This document shows, one piece after another, positions 28,094-37,416 of a stretch of DNA of 64,000 nucleotides. The stretch is taken from the NCBI GenBank assembly GCA_006954405.1, contig LVVQ01000001.1, positions 310,001-374,000 on the forward strand, given 5' to 3'. The DNA comes from Candidatus Methanarcanum hacksteinii (GTDB lineage: Archaea; Thermoplasmatota; Thermoplasmata; Methanomassiliicoccales; Methanomethylophilaceae). The translations under genes and the position numbers were made by a program. Numbering within the stretch: the stretch's first letter is position 1; each line of letters opens with the position of its first letter. The notes beneath the pieces were generated by a model. It ran no database searches. It had not been told where the DNA came from and was given only the letters and a program-made list of their open reading frames with translations.

Positions 28094-28734
28094 CGGCCAA
28101 GATGCTTCGCCTTATCCGTTCCTTGGCACGTAATGAGAGCACTACTGCATCCAAGAAGGCACTCAAGAGGGACATGTTGGAGAATCCTGATGATCCAACA
28201 ATCGCTGACAATACTTTGGATGATTATCTTTCCGTTCTCGAAAGACTCCATTTCACGGATTTCCAACCTGCTTTCAACCCGAACATGAGGTCCTCGGTAA
28301 GAGTCGGGAAGACGCCCAAGAGGCATCTGGCGGATCCATCCCTTACGGTTGCAGCGATGGGGATGGATACGGAATCTTACATCAACGACTTGAACTCGTT
28401 CGGATATCTGTTCGAGGCATTGTGCGTGCACGATCTTAAGGTGTATGCCATGATGTCGGATGGGAAAGTGATGCATTACCGCGACGGCGACGGGAACGAG
28501 ATCGACGCAGTGCTGGAGCTTCCGAACGGAAGGTGGGGGGCCTTCGAGGTCAAGATCGGGGCCCAAGAGATAGATGAGGGTGCCGAATCACTGCTGAAGA
28601 TAGACAAGAAGATACGTAATCAGGAGAAAGGAAGGCCTCCGGAGTTCCTATGTGTGATATGCGGCATGACGAACGCCGTCTACCAAAGGGATGATGGTGT
28701 GTACGTGGTGTCGCCGACAGTTCTCGGACCCTAA
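28081..28734 (+). pseudogene. 5'-truncated DUF4143 ATPase (remnant B)
   Basis: C-terminal half of a second DUF4143 ATPase, starting at about 28081 with VSRDPAKMLRLIRSLARNEST; the whole AAA domain (roughly 200 residues) is missing. The DUF4143 segment (FLFEALCVHDLKVYA; EIDAVLELPNGRWGAFEVKIG; last part ending VVSPTVLGP) is intact and in frame from an ATG at 28102. It is not the same sequence as remnant A, so two different gene copies were joined by a rearrangement. Function presumably lost. Confidence 0.75.
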
Positions 28735-29158
28735 AGGCTAGTGTGCCTCTCCTTCTTTTTAACGTAGATCTTGTCTACGTTCGATACATTAGACATTGCG
28801 ATTATGATGGGTCTGTAGCTTCCTTGACTACTTTCGATCTCAGGCGAGAGTAGTTGGTCACAGATTCCGAATCGTATTCCTCAGTCTATTTCAGCCTCTC
28901 GATGATCTTCGTCTTAACCTGTGGCAATTCAGATTTCTTTCATGTCTGATCAGGATCTTTCTGTTGCTCCCTTTTAGCGACATGTATCCTTTGGAATCGA
29001 AATATGCTATGATTCTTGCTTTGAGAGCATGCGCGTAGCGCCATCAGAAAGCCCAAAAGCGGTACGAATCTCGTAAATCCTCTTGAAACCCTTTAGCAAT
29101 ATTGTGAGAAGCCGTGACAGAGATCACATCTTTCGTGGGAGATGTCAGAAAGATAAGA
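28735..29158. other. Gene-free stretch with decayed coding remnants
   Basis: 424 bases without an intact gene. Minus-strand reading shows broken peptide-like segments (for example KIIERLK, an in-frame TAG, then TEEYDSESVTNYSRL) interrupted by stops, consistent with a decayed accessory gene adjoining the DUF4143 remnants. I could not identify its family. Confidence 0.4.
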
Positions 29159-29243
29159 TGGCGCCGAGAGAGAGATTCGAACTCCCGAGGTTTACACCAG
29201 TGGTTTTCGAGACCACCGCCATACCGGGCTTGGCTATCTCGGC
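29159..29243 (-). tRNA. tRNA-Ser (anticodon CGA)
   Basis: Class II tRNA with a long variable arm. On the minus strand: acceptor GCCGAGA/TCTCGGC, anticodon arm GTGGT-CTCGAAA-ACCAC giving CGA, long variable region, T loop TTCGAAT, discriminator G and encoded CCA. A TATA-like AATTAATATATATG lies about 25 bases upstream. Confidence 0.93.
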
Positions 29244-29292
29244 TTACGGCTCGCAATAATCTACATATATATTAATTTGATTTAAACGCCCC

Positions 29293-29634
29293 ATGAAGTT
29301 CTGCGCCCGTTGTGGTTGTAATATGGAGGACGATGTAGAGACATGTCCCGAATGCGGTATGCCACAGATGTCGACTCCGATCATCAATCTGGATAAGAGG
29401 AAGGATGGCGGATGGAAATGGTTGTATGCTTCCCTCATCGTATCTGGCGCAGTGATATTCTGTCTGACCTATTTCTTACAGTTCTACCTCATGCTGTTCT
29501 TCTTCCCGATATTCTTCATCGGGGGTCTCGGAAGGGAGGGCAAGGTGGAATACACGCTTCAAGGGTTCATCATCGGTGCGATCCTGGGTTACATAATGGC
29601 TGTCGTCGCCCTTCTGGTGCAGAGTATGCTGTGA
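29293..29634 (+). CDS. Zinc-ribbon membrane protein
   Basis: 113-residue protein of unknown function: an N-terminal zinc ribbon (CARCGCNM then CPECGMP) is joined to two or three hydrophobic helices (LYASLIVSGAVIFCLTYFL; MLFFFPIFFIGGL; FIIGAILGYIMAVVALLV). Zinc-ribbon plus membrane-helix proteins are frequent in these archaea. The start has a TATA-like box about 20 bases upstream, shared in the divergent region with tRNA-Ser. A YigZ-family gene follows four bases after its stop. Confidence 0.75.
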   Translation: MKFCARCGCNMEDDVETCPECGMPQMSTPIINLDKRKDGGWKWLYASLIVSGAVIFCLTYFLQFYLMLFFFPIFFIGGLGREGKVEYTLQGFIIGAILGYIMAVVALLVQSML

Positions 29635-29638
29635 TCCG

Positions 29639-30256
29639 ATGAGAGAATCGTATGTTACCATCAAAGGGCCTTTGGAACACGAGGTCACGATAAAGGGCTC
29701 TAGATTCATCTCATGCATATTGCCGTGTAGCTCGGAGAGCGATCTCGAGGAAGGATTGTCATACGTCAAGGAGAGATATCCCAATGCTACGCATTACTGC
29801 TACGCGGCACGTTTCTCGAGTAATGAGAGGTTCTCGGATAATGGTGAACCGTCAGGTACGGCCGGAAGGCCGATGATCCAAGTCCTCCGTGGCAGCGGGG
29901 TAGATGACATCATGGCAGTGACGGTGAGGTATTTCGGCGGAACGCTGTTGGGTACCGGTGGATTGGTACAGGCTTATTCGGATACGACATCGGAGGCGAT
30001 CGGTTCAGCGCAACCCGTAAGGATGTTGTATTGCGAAAGGATAGCTTTCAAGTGCGGTTATCAGGAATACAACAGATTCCTGTCCGAATGCAACGCAATC
30101 ATATGCGGAAGACCGGAGGAATCGTTCACCGATGTCGTGGATCTGATCTCGAACGTTCCATTGGAGAATAGGGAACGTTTCCTCAGGATGGTCAACGATA
30201 TAACGAGAGGGAATGTTCATATCCGTACTTTGGGCTATATCTATGCGGAGGGATGA
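29639..30256 (+). CDS. YigZ/IMPACT-family protein
   Basis: 205-residue protein with the UPF0029/Impact N-terminal domain: DNGEPSGTAGRPMIQVLRGSG followed by VRYFGGTLLGTGGLVQAYS is the signature block. Bacterial YigZ and eukaryotic IMPACT relatives have been linked to translation regulation, but the archaeal role is unknown. Part of a tight cluster with the preceding zinc-ribbon gene and the following methyltransferase (4-base gaps). Confidence 0.9.
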   Translation: MRESYVTIKGPLEHEVTIKGSRFISCILPCSSESDLEEGLSYVKERYPNATHYCYAARFSSNERFSDNGEPSGTAGRPMIQVLRGSGVDDIMAVTVRYFGGTLLGTGGLVQAYSDTTSEAIGSAQPVRMLYCERIAFKCGYQEYNRFLSECNAIICGRPEESFTDVVDLISNVPLENRERFLRMVNDITRGNVHIRTLGYIYAEG

Positions 30257-30260
30257 TCGA

Positions 30261-30914
30261 ATGCTACAGGTCACTGAATTGGAAATGCGTATGTCGAAGA
30301 GGATCGTCAGATACGATGAGTTCAGGAAGACTGTCCCAATTCTCGTGAAGAAATACTTCGAATCACCTCGCATATGGCTCGATACCGGTTGCGGTACGGG
30401 CGGATCCATACGCGATAGTATCGATATATTCCGTGATACGCAATTCGTCCTTGCGGACCCATCATCAGAGAACATCGAGATCGCAAAGCACACGATGGCT
30501 GGTGAGCAGAGGTGCCTCTATGTCACGAATCCCACGGAGAGGTTGAATTTCGGCCCGGATACTTTGGATGTCGTGACATCGATATTCTCACATCACTATT
30601 ATAGCGATGACGAAGGAAGGGTGACAGCAACCAGGAACTGTCACCGCATGCTGAAGAAGGGCGGATTGTTCATCGTATCCGAGCATACGTTGCATCCGGA
30701 GGATCAAGATGGATCCGACGCTCAATGGAAGGCGTACATGAGGGACTCCGGTCTGCCTGAGCCGTTCGTAGAAGATATGATAACAAGAAGATACAATGAA
30801 TATTTCCCGCTCACAGAGGCGGCCTACATCCAATTATTAAATGATATCGGTTTCTCAGAGGTAGGCGTATTCTGGTCGACATGTTCGGACATAGGACTGT
30901 ACGCCATCAAATGA
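30261..30914 (+). CDS. Class I SAM-dependent methyltransferase
   Basis: About 217 residues. Motif I is WLDTGCGTGGSI, the acidic residue after strand 2 is in VLADPSSENI, and LDVVTSIFSHHYY fits motif IV; LKKGGLFIVSEH is motif VI. This pattern resembles UbiE/small-molecule methyltransferases, but the substrate is unknown. The ATG at 30261 follows GGAGGG, a clear ribosome site, and lies four bases after the YigZ stop. Confidence 0.82.
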   Translation: MLQVTELEMRMSKRIVRYDEFRKTVPILVKKYFESPRIWLDTGCGTGGSIRDSIDIFRDTQFVLADPSSENIEIAKHTMAGEQRCLYVTNPTERLNFGPDTLDVVTSIFSHHYYSDDEGRVTATRNCHRMLKKGGLFIVSEHTLHPEDQDGSDAQWKAYMRDSGLPEPFVEDMITRRYNEYFPLTEAAYIQLLNDIGFSEVGVFWSTCSDIGLYAIK

Positions 30915-31016
30915 ATATCATGTTCAGTGACCTATGCGGCCATCATCACAGGATTAACTTTATCAATGACCCCATGGTACATAATATGCAATACCCCTTT
31001 ATTGCAGGAAAATCAG

Positions 31017-32573
31017 ATGGTAACGACCGTTAAGAGGGCAATCATAAGTGTATCGGATAAGAGCGGGATCGTGGATTTCGCAAAGGATCTATCCGAACTC
31101 GGTATCGAGCTAATTTCGACCGGCGGTACATACAGACTTCTCAAAGAGAATGGATTGGATGTTGTAGAGGTATCCGACGTGACCGGTTTCCCGGAGATGT
31201 TGGATGGACGCGTCAAGACATTGCATCCTAAGATCCATGCAGGGATATTGGCTAGGAGGGATCTCCAGGACCATATGCAGGCCATCAAGGACAAGGGCAT
31301 AGAACCCATCGACATGGTCGTCATCAACCTGTATCCATTCAAGGAGACTGTTCTGAAAGAAGGTTCCACGTTAGAGGATATTGTCGAGAACATCGATATC
31401 GGTGGGCCGAGCATGATACGTGCCGCCGCGAAGAACTATCATTCGGTGGCTGTGGTGACATCACCTTCACAGTATCAACCAATCCTAGAACAATTGAGGG
31501 ACAAAGGAGAGCTCGATGATGCTCTTCTGTCGAGACTGATGTCCGAGGCATTCATCACCACATCCAACTATGATGCTATGATCGCATCACAGATGAACGG
31601 AAGGTTCGGTACATTGTTCCCCGAATCCTATCCTGTGCCGATGGAGAAGGTGCAGGATCTCAGATACGGCGAGAATCCCAATCAGAAGGCCGCGTTCTAT
31701 AGGGATCCATTCACACCTGGTAACACGGTCGCGAAGATGGAGAAGATCCATGGTAAGGAACTGTCATACAATAACATCCTCGATATGGACAAGGCACTCG
31801 ACATCTGCATGGATTTCGAGAAGCCCACTGCCGTGGTCATGAAACATACCAACCCATGTGGATTGGCATCTGGAAATGATATCTATGAGGCATTTTCGAC
31901 CGCATATGCCGTCGATCCCCTCTCAGCATTCGGATGCGTCATCTGTCTGAACAGGAATTGTGACATGAAGACTGCACACGATATCGCAGAGAAGTTCGTG
32001 GAAGTGGTCATAGCACCCGATTATGAACCTGGTGTATTGGAGCTTTTGGAGAAGAAGAAGAACATCCGCCTCATGAGGACGAATGCGCCGATCGGTCCCG
32101 CATACAGGGTCAGAGAGATGAAGATCAAGAAGGTGCAGGGAGGATATTTGGCGCAGACGGATGAGGATGTGCCTATCGATCCGAAGAATCTCGAGGTCGT
32201 GACGAAACGTGCTCCCACACAAGAGGAGATCGATGCGTTATTGTTCGCATGGAAATTGGCGAAACATGTGACATCGAACTGTGTGGTCTATGTCAAGGGC
32301 GAACGTGCCGTTGGAATAGGGGCAGGTCAGATGTCCCGTGTGGATTCGGCCAAGATAGCATCCATGAAGGCCAATGAACCCACAGAGGGTTCTGTGATGG
32401 CATCCGATGCATTCTTCCCATTCAGGGATGGTGTCGACGAGGCAGCCAGAGCAGGGGTCACCGCCATAATACAGCCTGGGGGATCCATAAGGGATGAAGA
32501 GGTCATCGATGCCGCTAATGAGCATGGGATGGCCATGGTCTTCACCGGTTGCCGTGTGTTCAGACACGGATGA
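31017..32573 (+). CDS. purH: Bifunctional AICAR transformylase/IMP cyclohydrolase
   Basis: Catalyses the last two steps of IMP synthesis. The MGS-like N-terminal domain shows ALISVSDKSG-type IISVSDKSGIVDFAKDL, STGGTYR and DGRVKTLHPKIHAGIL; the AICARFT domain has RYGENPNQKAAFYRD, KHTNPCG and the end QPGGSIRDEEVI with MVFTG. 518 residues is normal. The start at 31017 (MVTTVKRAIIS) matches the family; the frame is open further upstream. Many methanogens use PurP/PurO instead, so PurH is a useful lineage marker. A perfect GAAA-loop hairpin follows the stop. Confidence 0.96.
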   Translation: MVTTVKRAIISVSDKSGIVDFAKDLSELGIELISTGGTYRLLKENGLDVVEVSDVTGFPEMLDGRVKTLHPKIHAGILARRDLQDHMQAIKDKGIEPIDMVVINLYPFKETVLKEGSTLEDIVENIDIGGPSMIRAAAKNYHSVAVVTSPSQYQPILEQLRDKGELDDALLSRLMSEAFITTSNYDAMIASQMNGRFGTLFPESYPVPMEKVQDLRYGENPNQKAAFYRDPFTPGNTVAKMEKIHGKELSYNNILDMDKALDICMDFEKPTAVVMKHTNPCGLASGNDIYEAFSTAYAVDPLSAFGCVICLNRNCDMKTAHDIAEKFVEVVIAPDYEPGVLELLEKKKNIRLMRTNAPIGPAYRVREMKIKKVQGGYLAQTDEDVPIDPKNLEVVTKRAPTQEEIDALLFAWKLAKHVTSNCVVYVKGERAVGIGAGQMSRVDSAKIASMKANEPTEGSVMASDAFFPFRDGVDEAARAGVTAIIQPGGSIRDEEVIDAANEHGMAMVFTGCRVFRHG

Positions 32574-32581
32574 AAACATAT

Positions 32582-32603
32582 TCCGTGCCCGAAAGGGCAC
32601 GGA
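32582..32603. terminator. Hairpin between convergent genes
   Basis: TCCGTGCCC-GAAA-GGGCACGGA is a perfect nine-pair stem with a GNRA tetraloop, eight bases after the purH stop and nine before the end of the converging zinc-finger gene. Likely a bidirectional terminator or 3' end stabiliser. Confidence 0.55.
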
Positions 32604-32612
32604 GTATTCATC

Positions 32613-32825
32613 TCACATCTTCTTTTCGTTCGAATATTGCATAAGGTCATCAGGGATTATAGGTCTCCCTTCCGCCTTGGCCTTCATGTGTCCGCCTGGG
32701 CCACCTCTTGCGATCCTAGCCTTCTCTATGCATTCAGGATCGTTGCATACGAATGCTGCATAGACCACGTTCGTCGATTTTTTACCACAGAATTCACAAG
32801 GGTAGTCATCGAAGTTTATTGCCAT
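32613..32825 (-). CDS. Small zinc-finger protein
   Basis: 70-residue protein of unknown function. Four cysteines in CEFCGKK and CNDPEC (14-15 residues apart) form a likely treble-clef or zinc-ribbon site; a Gly-rich turn GGPGGHM and a basic stretch follow. I do not recognise a named family. It converges with purH. Confidence 0.6.
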   Translation of the reverse strand: MAINFDDYPCEFCGKKSTNVVYAAFVCNDPECIEKARIARGGPGGHMKAKAEGRPIIPDDLMQYSNEKKM

Positions 32826-32934
32826 GCGGTTGTGATGGTCTAGCTTGGAATTAAGGGTTTCTCATTATGACGTGAAGCCAAGATAGTACAGTCATCATGT
32901 CTCTATATCTACGTGTATTCGGATACATATGCTC

Positions 32935-33276
32935 ATGGCGGAAGTCATAGTCAAGATGAAATTCTGCAACAAGACGCACAGGATAACTGTGAAGATGAAG
33001 GATGATGGTGACCTTTCATTGCATGTCGCTACCGATTGTCCTGAAGTGAAATATTATGCAGAGTGCCTGGGAGATACAATCACCATGGAGGATATCACAG
33101 ACATCTCTAGCAGCAGGATAATGAGCCCTGAGAATCTGGAGAAGGTGACGATGACGTGTCTTGCGCCCAACGGGATAATAAACGCCGCATGGTTGGAGAC
33201 AGGTATGATGTCCAAGAAGTTGGCCAAGGACGTCAAAGAGAATGTCATAAGTTTCGAGCGGGTCGATGATGACTGA
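32935..33276 (+). CDS. Conserved archaeal small protein, unknown function
   Basis: About 113 residues (ATG at 32935; another ATG lies two codons earlier). The pattern VIVKMKFCNKTHRITVKMKDDGDLSLHVATDCPEV, then a conserved-looking CLAPNGIINAAWLETGMM, resembles a group of small methanogen proteins with paired cysteines (possibly the DUF6951 type, uncertain). Four cysteines could bind metal. It overlaps the next gene by 11 bases, so the two are co-translated. Confidence 0.6.
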   Translation: MAEVIVKMKFCNKTHRITVKMKDDGDLSLHVATDCPEVKYYAECLGDTITMEDITDISSSRIMSPENLEKVTMTCLAPNGIINAAWLETGMMSKKLAKDVKENVISFERVDDD

Positions 33277-33715
33277 ACATATCGATGACGATCTGCAATT
33301 ATATTTCGATGGATTGATGAACGATCTGAATGAAGATAAGGATCGTTCTGATGAATTGGATGAGTTGTTCCAATGGACATTCCTAGGTGATGCTGAGGCG
33401 AAGAGGAGAGCATCATGGTGTGTTGCCAAGATGGCACAGAATGGGATACAGGATCAGAGGATCATAGATATCCTGGTGCCGTTGACCGAATGTATCGATC
33501 CGGATACAAGATATAATGTGGCATGGGGCATCGGAGAGATGGCCCGCATCGGCATCGGTGACGACAGATGCGTCAACATCATAATGGAATTGATGTGCGA
33601 CCTTGACTCGAAGGTAAGGGCCAAAGCGTTCTGGGCAGCGACGATGCTGAGAGATGTGCTTGGTATCAGGGATGCGTCATTATCGGATAGGATCGACTCA
33701 TCCGACATCCAATGA
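33266..33715 (+). CDS. HEAT-repeat protein
   Basis: 149-residue helical protein with two or three HEAT-like repeats (EAKRRASWCVAKMAQNGI; DTRYNVAWGIGEMARIGI; KVRAKAFWAATMLRDVLGI), each followed by a D-x-R type linker. HEAT repeats make protein-protein contacts. Overlap with the preceding small protein suggests that the two act together. No catalytic motif is seen. Its start may be ATG 33266 or 33269. Confidence 0.75.
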   Translation: MMTEHIDDDLQLYFDGLMNDLNEDKDRSDELDELFQWTFLGDAEAKRRASWCVAKMAQNGIQDQRIIDILVPLTECIDPDTRYNVAWGIGEMARIGIGDDRCVNIIMELMCDLDSKVRAKAFWAATMLRDVLGIRDASLSDRIDSSDIQ

Positions 33716-33764
33716 AGCCACGCGTGACATTGGAATCACACATAATGCTTAAAAAATATGGAGA

Positions 33765-33840
33765 TGGTGGGCCCAGCCGGATTTGAACCGGCGACCTCCA
33801 CAATGTCAATGTGACGTCATAACCCCTAGACCATGGGCCC
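33765..33840 (-). tRNA. tRNA-Val (anticodon GAC)
   Basis: Minus-strand cloverleaf: acceptor GGGCCCA/TGGGCCC, anticodon arm TCACA-TTGACAT-TGTGG (anticodon GAC), T arm with TTCAAAT, discriminator A and encoded CCA. Confidence 0.93.
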
Positions 33841-33916
33841 GATATTCCCCTTGATACAATCCTTATTAATAAAGGTGATGGGTCAAATCCTCACGATCCG
33901 ATCCAACTGGCCATGT

Positions 33917-34471
33917 TCATCCTTTCTTTATCGGTAGTTTTCCTTCGTATTCAGCATCCATGTCCTGTATCATCGACCATGAGCTGTAACACATGTGTGC
34001 CGTCAGACATCCGCAGATGATCGATATTATGCTTAGCATAACGGACATGTCATTGAATACGTTCATCGAGAGTATCAGCATAACTCCGAGCAGGATGTTG
34101 ATCGTCATCTGCACGTCCTCCTCCATCCTGTAACACATGAATGCGATCATCATAACCGCGATGAACATCACGATGTTGACGGCATCGCCTATCTCATAAG
34201 ACCATATGTTGTTGCCGATGGACATGCAGATGGTCTCTATCGCTACCAGCAGGAAGAGATATCCGCTTATCAGATACCAGCTCTTGAGGCACAATCCCGC
34301 TACGACCAGGATCAGTATCCCCAGGACCGCATATATGAAGGTACAGTCTCCAAGATAGAATAGGTCCAGCCTGTCCCCGAATGTATCGATACCGAACAAC
34401 ATCAGGAGTATCGTGCATAGGAAGTAGCCTGTTACAGGCCCGCTCAGACCAGAATTCTCAATCTGTACCAT
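33917..34471 (-). CDS. Six-helix membrane protein, unknown function
   Basis: 184 residues with about six hydrophobic segments: around residues 13-30, 42-62, 66-84, 96-112, 122-140 and 142-162. Cytosolic end EGKLPIKKG is basic. The layout (GYFLCTILLMLFGIDTFGDRLDLFYLGDCTFIYAVLGILIL) is reminiscent of the acetate/succinate transporter-like (GPR1/FUN34/YaaH) fold, but I do not see its NPAPLGL signature, so no function is given. Divergent from kae1. Confidence 0.6.
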   Translation of the reverse strand: MVQIENSGLSGPVTGYFLCTILLMLFGIDTFGDRLDLFYLGDCTFIYAVLGILILVVAGLCLKSWYLISGYLFLLVAIETICMSIGNNIWSYEIGDAVNIVMFIAVMMIAFMCYRMEEDVQMTINILLGVMLILSMNVFNDMSVMLSIISIICGCLTAHMCYSSWSMIQDMDAEYEGKLPIKKG

Positions 34472-34553
34472 CTAGATTACTCAATGTAACATTCGTATTT
34501 AAAACAATAATCGAAGGCGATATATCCCAACATGCATTTCTCCCGATTCGCAG

Positions 34554-35537
34554 ATGATAACGATAGGTATCGAAGGAACAGCACATACCTTGGGAGTAGG
34601 TATCGTGGACAGCGATAGGAAGGTCATCGCCAACGTCCTGGACATGTATAGGCCTCCAGAGGGAGGTCTGCACCCAAGGGAGGCGGCGAACCATCATGCG
34701 GATGTCGTTCCATCGCTCATCGTCAAAGCCTTGGACGAAGCAGGAGTGTCGATGAAAGAGATTGATTTGGTATCATTCTCGAAAGGCCCTGGATTGGGCC
34801 CTTGTCTGAGGGTTGCTGCGACCGCTGCGCGGTCACTCGCCGTCTCGTTGGGAAAACCGATCGTTGGCGTCAATCATTGTGTGGCGCATGTCGAGATCGG
34901 CAGGGCTACGACAGGATGCAAGGATCCTGCATTGTTGTATGCTTCAGGCGGAAATACGCAGATCATCGCATTCGCTAACGGGAAATATCGGATATTCGGC
35001 GAGACATTGGATGTCGGGATCGGAAATATGTTCGATAAACTCGGTAGGGAGTTGGGGCTCGGATATTACGCAGGCCCGACGATCGAGAAGTTGGCGAAGG
35101 AAGGCGACAAGCTTCTTGAATTGCCATATTCGGTCAAGGGCATGGATATATCATTCTCCGGGATAATGACCGCAGCCATCAATCTCCGTAAGAAAGGATG
35201 CCGTCTCGAGGACATCGCATACTCCGTACAGGAGACTTGTTTCTCAATGTTGGCGGAGGTCACTGAACGCGCTATGGCCCACGTAGGGAAGGATGAGGTC
35301 CTTTTGGGCGGAGGGGTGTCACAGAACAACCGTCTTCGTGAGATGATCCGCGATATGGCCGAGGAACGCGGTGCGGAGATGTTCGTACCTGATAGGAGAT
35401 TGTGTGTTGATAATGGTGCGATGATCGCATGGCTCGGCAATCTGATGTACTCGTCCGGTGTGAGGATGAGTCTGGATGAGACCACCGTTGAACAAAGATT
35501 CAGGACGGATGAGGTCAAGGTCACTTGGAGGAACTGA
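34554..35537 (+). CDS. kae1: tRNA t6A synthesis protein Kae1 (KEOPS)
   Basis: ASKHA-fold subunit of KEOPS that transfers threonylcarbamoyl to A37 of ANN-decoding tRNAs. The metal site is HPREAANHH (HxxxH) with a later VDNGAM Asp; YASGGNTQII, IGNMFDKLGRELGL and LLGGGVSQNNRL are family motifs. In many archaea Kae1 is fused to the Bud32 kinase; here the protein stops at 327 residues, so Bud32 must be encoded elsewhere. It overlaps the end of the converging DHH gene by 17 bases. Confidence 0.96.
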   Translation: MITIGIEGTAHTLGVGIVDSDRKVIANVLDMYRPPEGGLHPREAANHHADVVPSLIVKALDEAGVSMKEIDLVSFSKGPGLGPCLRVAATAARSLAVSLGKPIVGVNHCVAHVEIGRATTGCKDPALLYASGGNTQIIAFANGKYRIFGETLDVGIGNMFDKLGRELGLGYYAGPTIEKLAKEGDKLLELPYSVKGMDISFSGIMTAAINLRKKGCRLEDIAYSVQETCFSMLAEVTERAMAHVGKDEVLLGGGVSQNNRLREMIRDMAEERGAEMFVPDRRLCVDNGAMIAWLGNLMYSSGVRMSLDETTVEQRFRTDEVKVTWRN

Positions 35538-36870
35538 GCTGTTCCCCTATGATCCTGTCCAAGGAATCTATGAATTCCTCTTCTTTACCATGTTCGAATG
35601 AACCGCCGCTCGCTATCCTGTGGCCACCGCCCTCGCCTCCGACAGCTTTGCATGATTCGTACAATGCTGTCGATAGGTCCAACCCCTTGTCAAGGAGTGA
35701 GTTGGTCGCCCTGGATGATACTTTGACCTTGTTCTCTGAACTGTTCATGGCGATGGTAGGTTTGTTGGGATCCGCGAAATAACGCATCGCGATCCCTGCA
35801 AGCACTCCGCTGTAGCCAGATTCGCTGGAATCGAAATATTGGATGTTGTCCCTCTGTACGAGACCCTTCTTGTCGAGTTCCAGTGTCGAATTCAATATCT
35901 CATGATTGTATTCGTCTCTGAGTTCGATAGCTTTCACTAGTGCATCCCTGTCCTTGAGGCAGAGGCTTACGCCGAGTCCTTGGAACAGCATGCGGCCACA
36001 GGCATCCATCAATTCGGCGAATGATTCTGCATCCATGCCCCAATCTTTGAGGAAATATCTCGTCTTCATGAGTTCCTTCATGACCTCGGATGTGACATCC
36101 TGTTGCGTGAGTCTTACAGCGATCATCGATGACAGTCTTCTCCTCTCGTCCTCGGTCAGTGTTATGAAATCAGATTCCTCGGGGATATCGGCATCCTTGA
36201 GTATCTGCAGGACGTTCTCACGATCCCCTGTTATGCCTCTGATGTATGGGTCGGTGCTTGAGTACAATGATTCCCTCAATTGTCCGGATGGGATCATGGA
36301 TCCTTGCGTGACATTGATCAGACCTCTCCTCACACCCTCGTCCAAAAGATATGTGTTGAATCCGCTGAGGCCGTTCAGGTGCTGTTTGTCACCGACTATG
36401 CCTCCGAATGCGATCTGAACGAGATCCCAATTGTTCTCATCCATGGTTATCGAGAGAAGGAATGACATCGTGGCGCCACATGCGCCTACCATCCCATCGA
36501 TGCCGTAGAGATGTGGGTTCGCGTAGAGTATCCTCTCGGCATCATCGCGTACCGTGTGGTGGTCCAGAACGATGATCTCTTTGTCAGAACTGTCAAGTTC
36601 CTTGATGTATGATGCACCAAGGTCTGCGATGAGGACACAATCCGATTCACAATTCAATATGATGTCCAGGTTCTCTGGATTGAGTGTTTTGAAGGTCGTG
36701 ATCTGGAATTCCTTCTCAGCCCTCAATAACATATTCGCTATAATCCCTGCAGAGGATAGACCATCAGCATCATAGTGTGTGTAAACTTGTATGAATCCGT
36801 GGCTACGGATGACATCCGTAGCCTTGGATAAAACTGAAAGTAGTTTAGAAGGAAGGACGTTACCGTCCAT
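35521..36870 (-). CDS. DHH-family GAN/RecJ-like exonuclease
   Basis: 449-residue DHH-DHHA1 phosphoesterase. The motifs are THYDADGLSSAG (motif I), DLGA (II) and VLDHH (III), with the DHHA1 end block GGEGGGHRIASGGSF. Archaeal relatives encoded beside S15 are GAN/RecJ-like nucleases associated with GINS and the replicative helicase or with RNA processing. Its start lies six bases after the S15 stop, the conserved rps15-recJ arrangement, supporting the assignment. Confidence 0.88.
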   Translation of the reverse strand: MDGNVLPSKLLSVLSKATDVIRSHGFIQVYTHYDADGLSSAGIIANMLLRAEKEFQITTFKTLNPENLDIILNCESDCVLIADLGASYIKELDSSDKEIIVLDHHTVRDDAERILYANPHLYGIDGMVGACGATMSFLLSITMDENNWDLVQIAFGGIVGDKQHLNGLSGFNTYLLDEGVRRGLINVTQGSMIPSGQLRESLYSSTDPYIRGITGDRENVLQILKDADIPEESDFITLTEDERRRLSSMIAVRLTQQDVTSEVMKELMKTRYFLKDWGMDAESFAELMDACGRMLFQGLGVSLCLKDRDALVKAIELRDEYNHEILNSTLELDKKGLVQRDNIQYFDSSESGYSGVLAGIAMRYFADPNKPTIAMNSSENKVKVSSRATNSLLDKGLDLSTALYESCKAVGGEGGGHRIASGGSFEHGKEEEFIDSLDRIIGEQLSSSK

Positions 36871-36876
36871 AGATCC

Positions 36877-37332
36877 TCACTTGAGCATGAGCTCCGCTGT
36901 GTTGAGTGAGTATTTCCAGTCCTTCGGGAGAACGCCGTTTCTCTTGTAGTAGCGTTCGAGCCTTCTGATCCTGGCTTCAATCAACATGAGGCCTCTCTTG
37001 TTGGAGATGTCTCCACGGTTCTCTTTGAGGTGGACGTTGAGATCGATCGCCCTTCTCATGAGGTTGGAGAGGTCTTCCGGAAGTGCCGGTGCGACACCCT
37101 TCTCTTTCATGATCTGTGTGATCGTCTTTCCTGTTGCAAGTTTTACATCTGGAACTCCATACTGATCCCTGAGCACAAGACCGATCTTTGCAGATACGTT
37201 ACCGTCCTTTGCCATTTTCACGATGATGTCCTCGATCTCGGTGGCAGAAATCGTGACCCATGTGGGGTTTTCGGTGATCAGTGGGCGTTTCGAACATGAC
37301 TTGCCCTTTCTTCTTGCGTGCATTCTTGCCAT
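36877..37332 (-). CDS. rps15: Small ribosomal subunit protein uS15 (archaeal)
   Basis: 151-residue archaeal/eukaryotic-type S15 with the N-terminal extension MARMHARRKGKSCSKRP and the core KIGLVLRDQYGVPDVK, plus LIEARIRRLERYYK near the end. A TATA-like CTTTAAATATATGG is located 55-65 bases upstream and AGAGGAATAA before the ATG. Cotranscribed with the DHH nuclease downstream. Confidence 0.96.
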   Translation of the reverse strand: MARMHARRKGKSCSKRPLITENPTWVTISATEIEDIIVKMAKDGNVSAKIGLVLRDQYGVPDVKLATGKTITQIMKEKGVAPALPEDLSNLMRRAIDLNVHLKENRGDISNKRGLMLIEARIRRLERYYKRNGVLPKDWKYSLNTAELMLK

Positions 37333-37416
37333 AATTTATTCCTCTGAATAATTCAGGCGGCGAGGCTGATTCCCATTAATCCGTCCATATATTTAAAGAG
37401 ATAAGTGAAATCGTAA

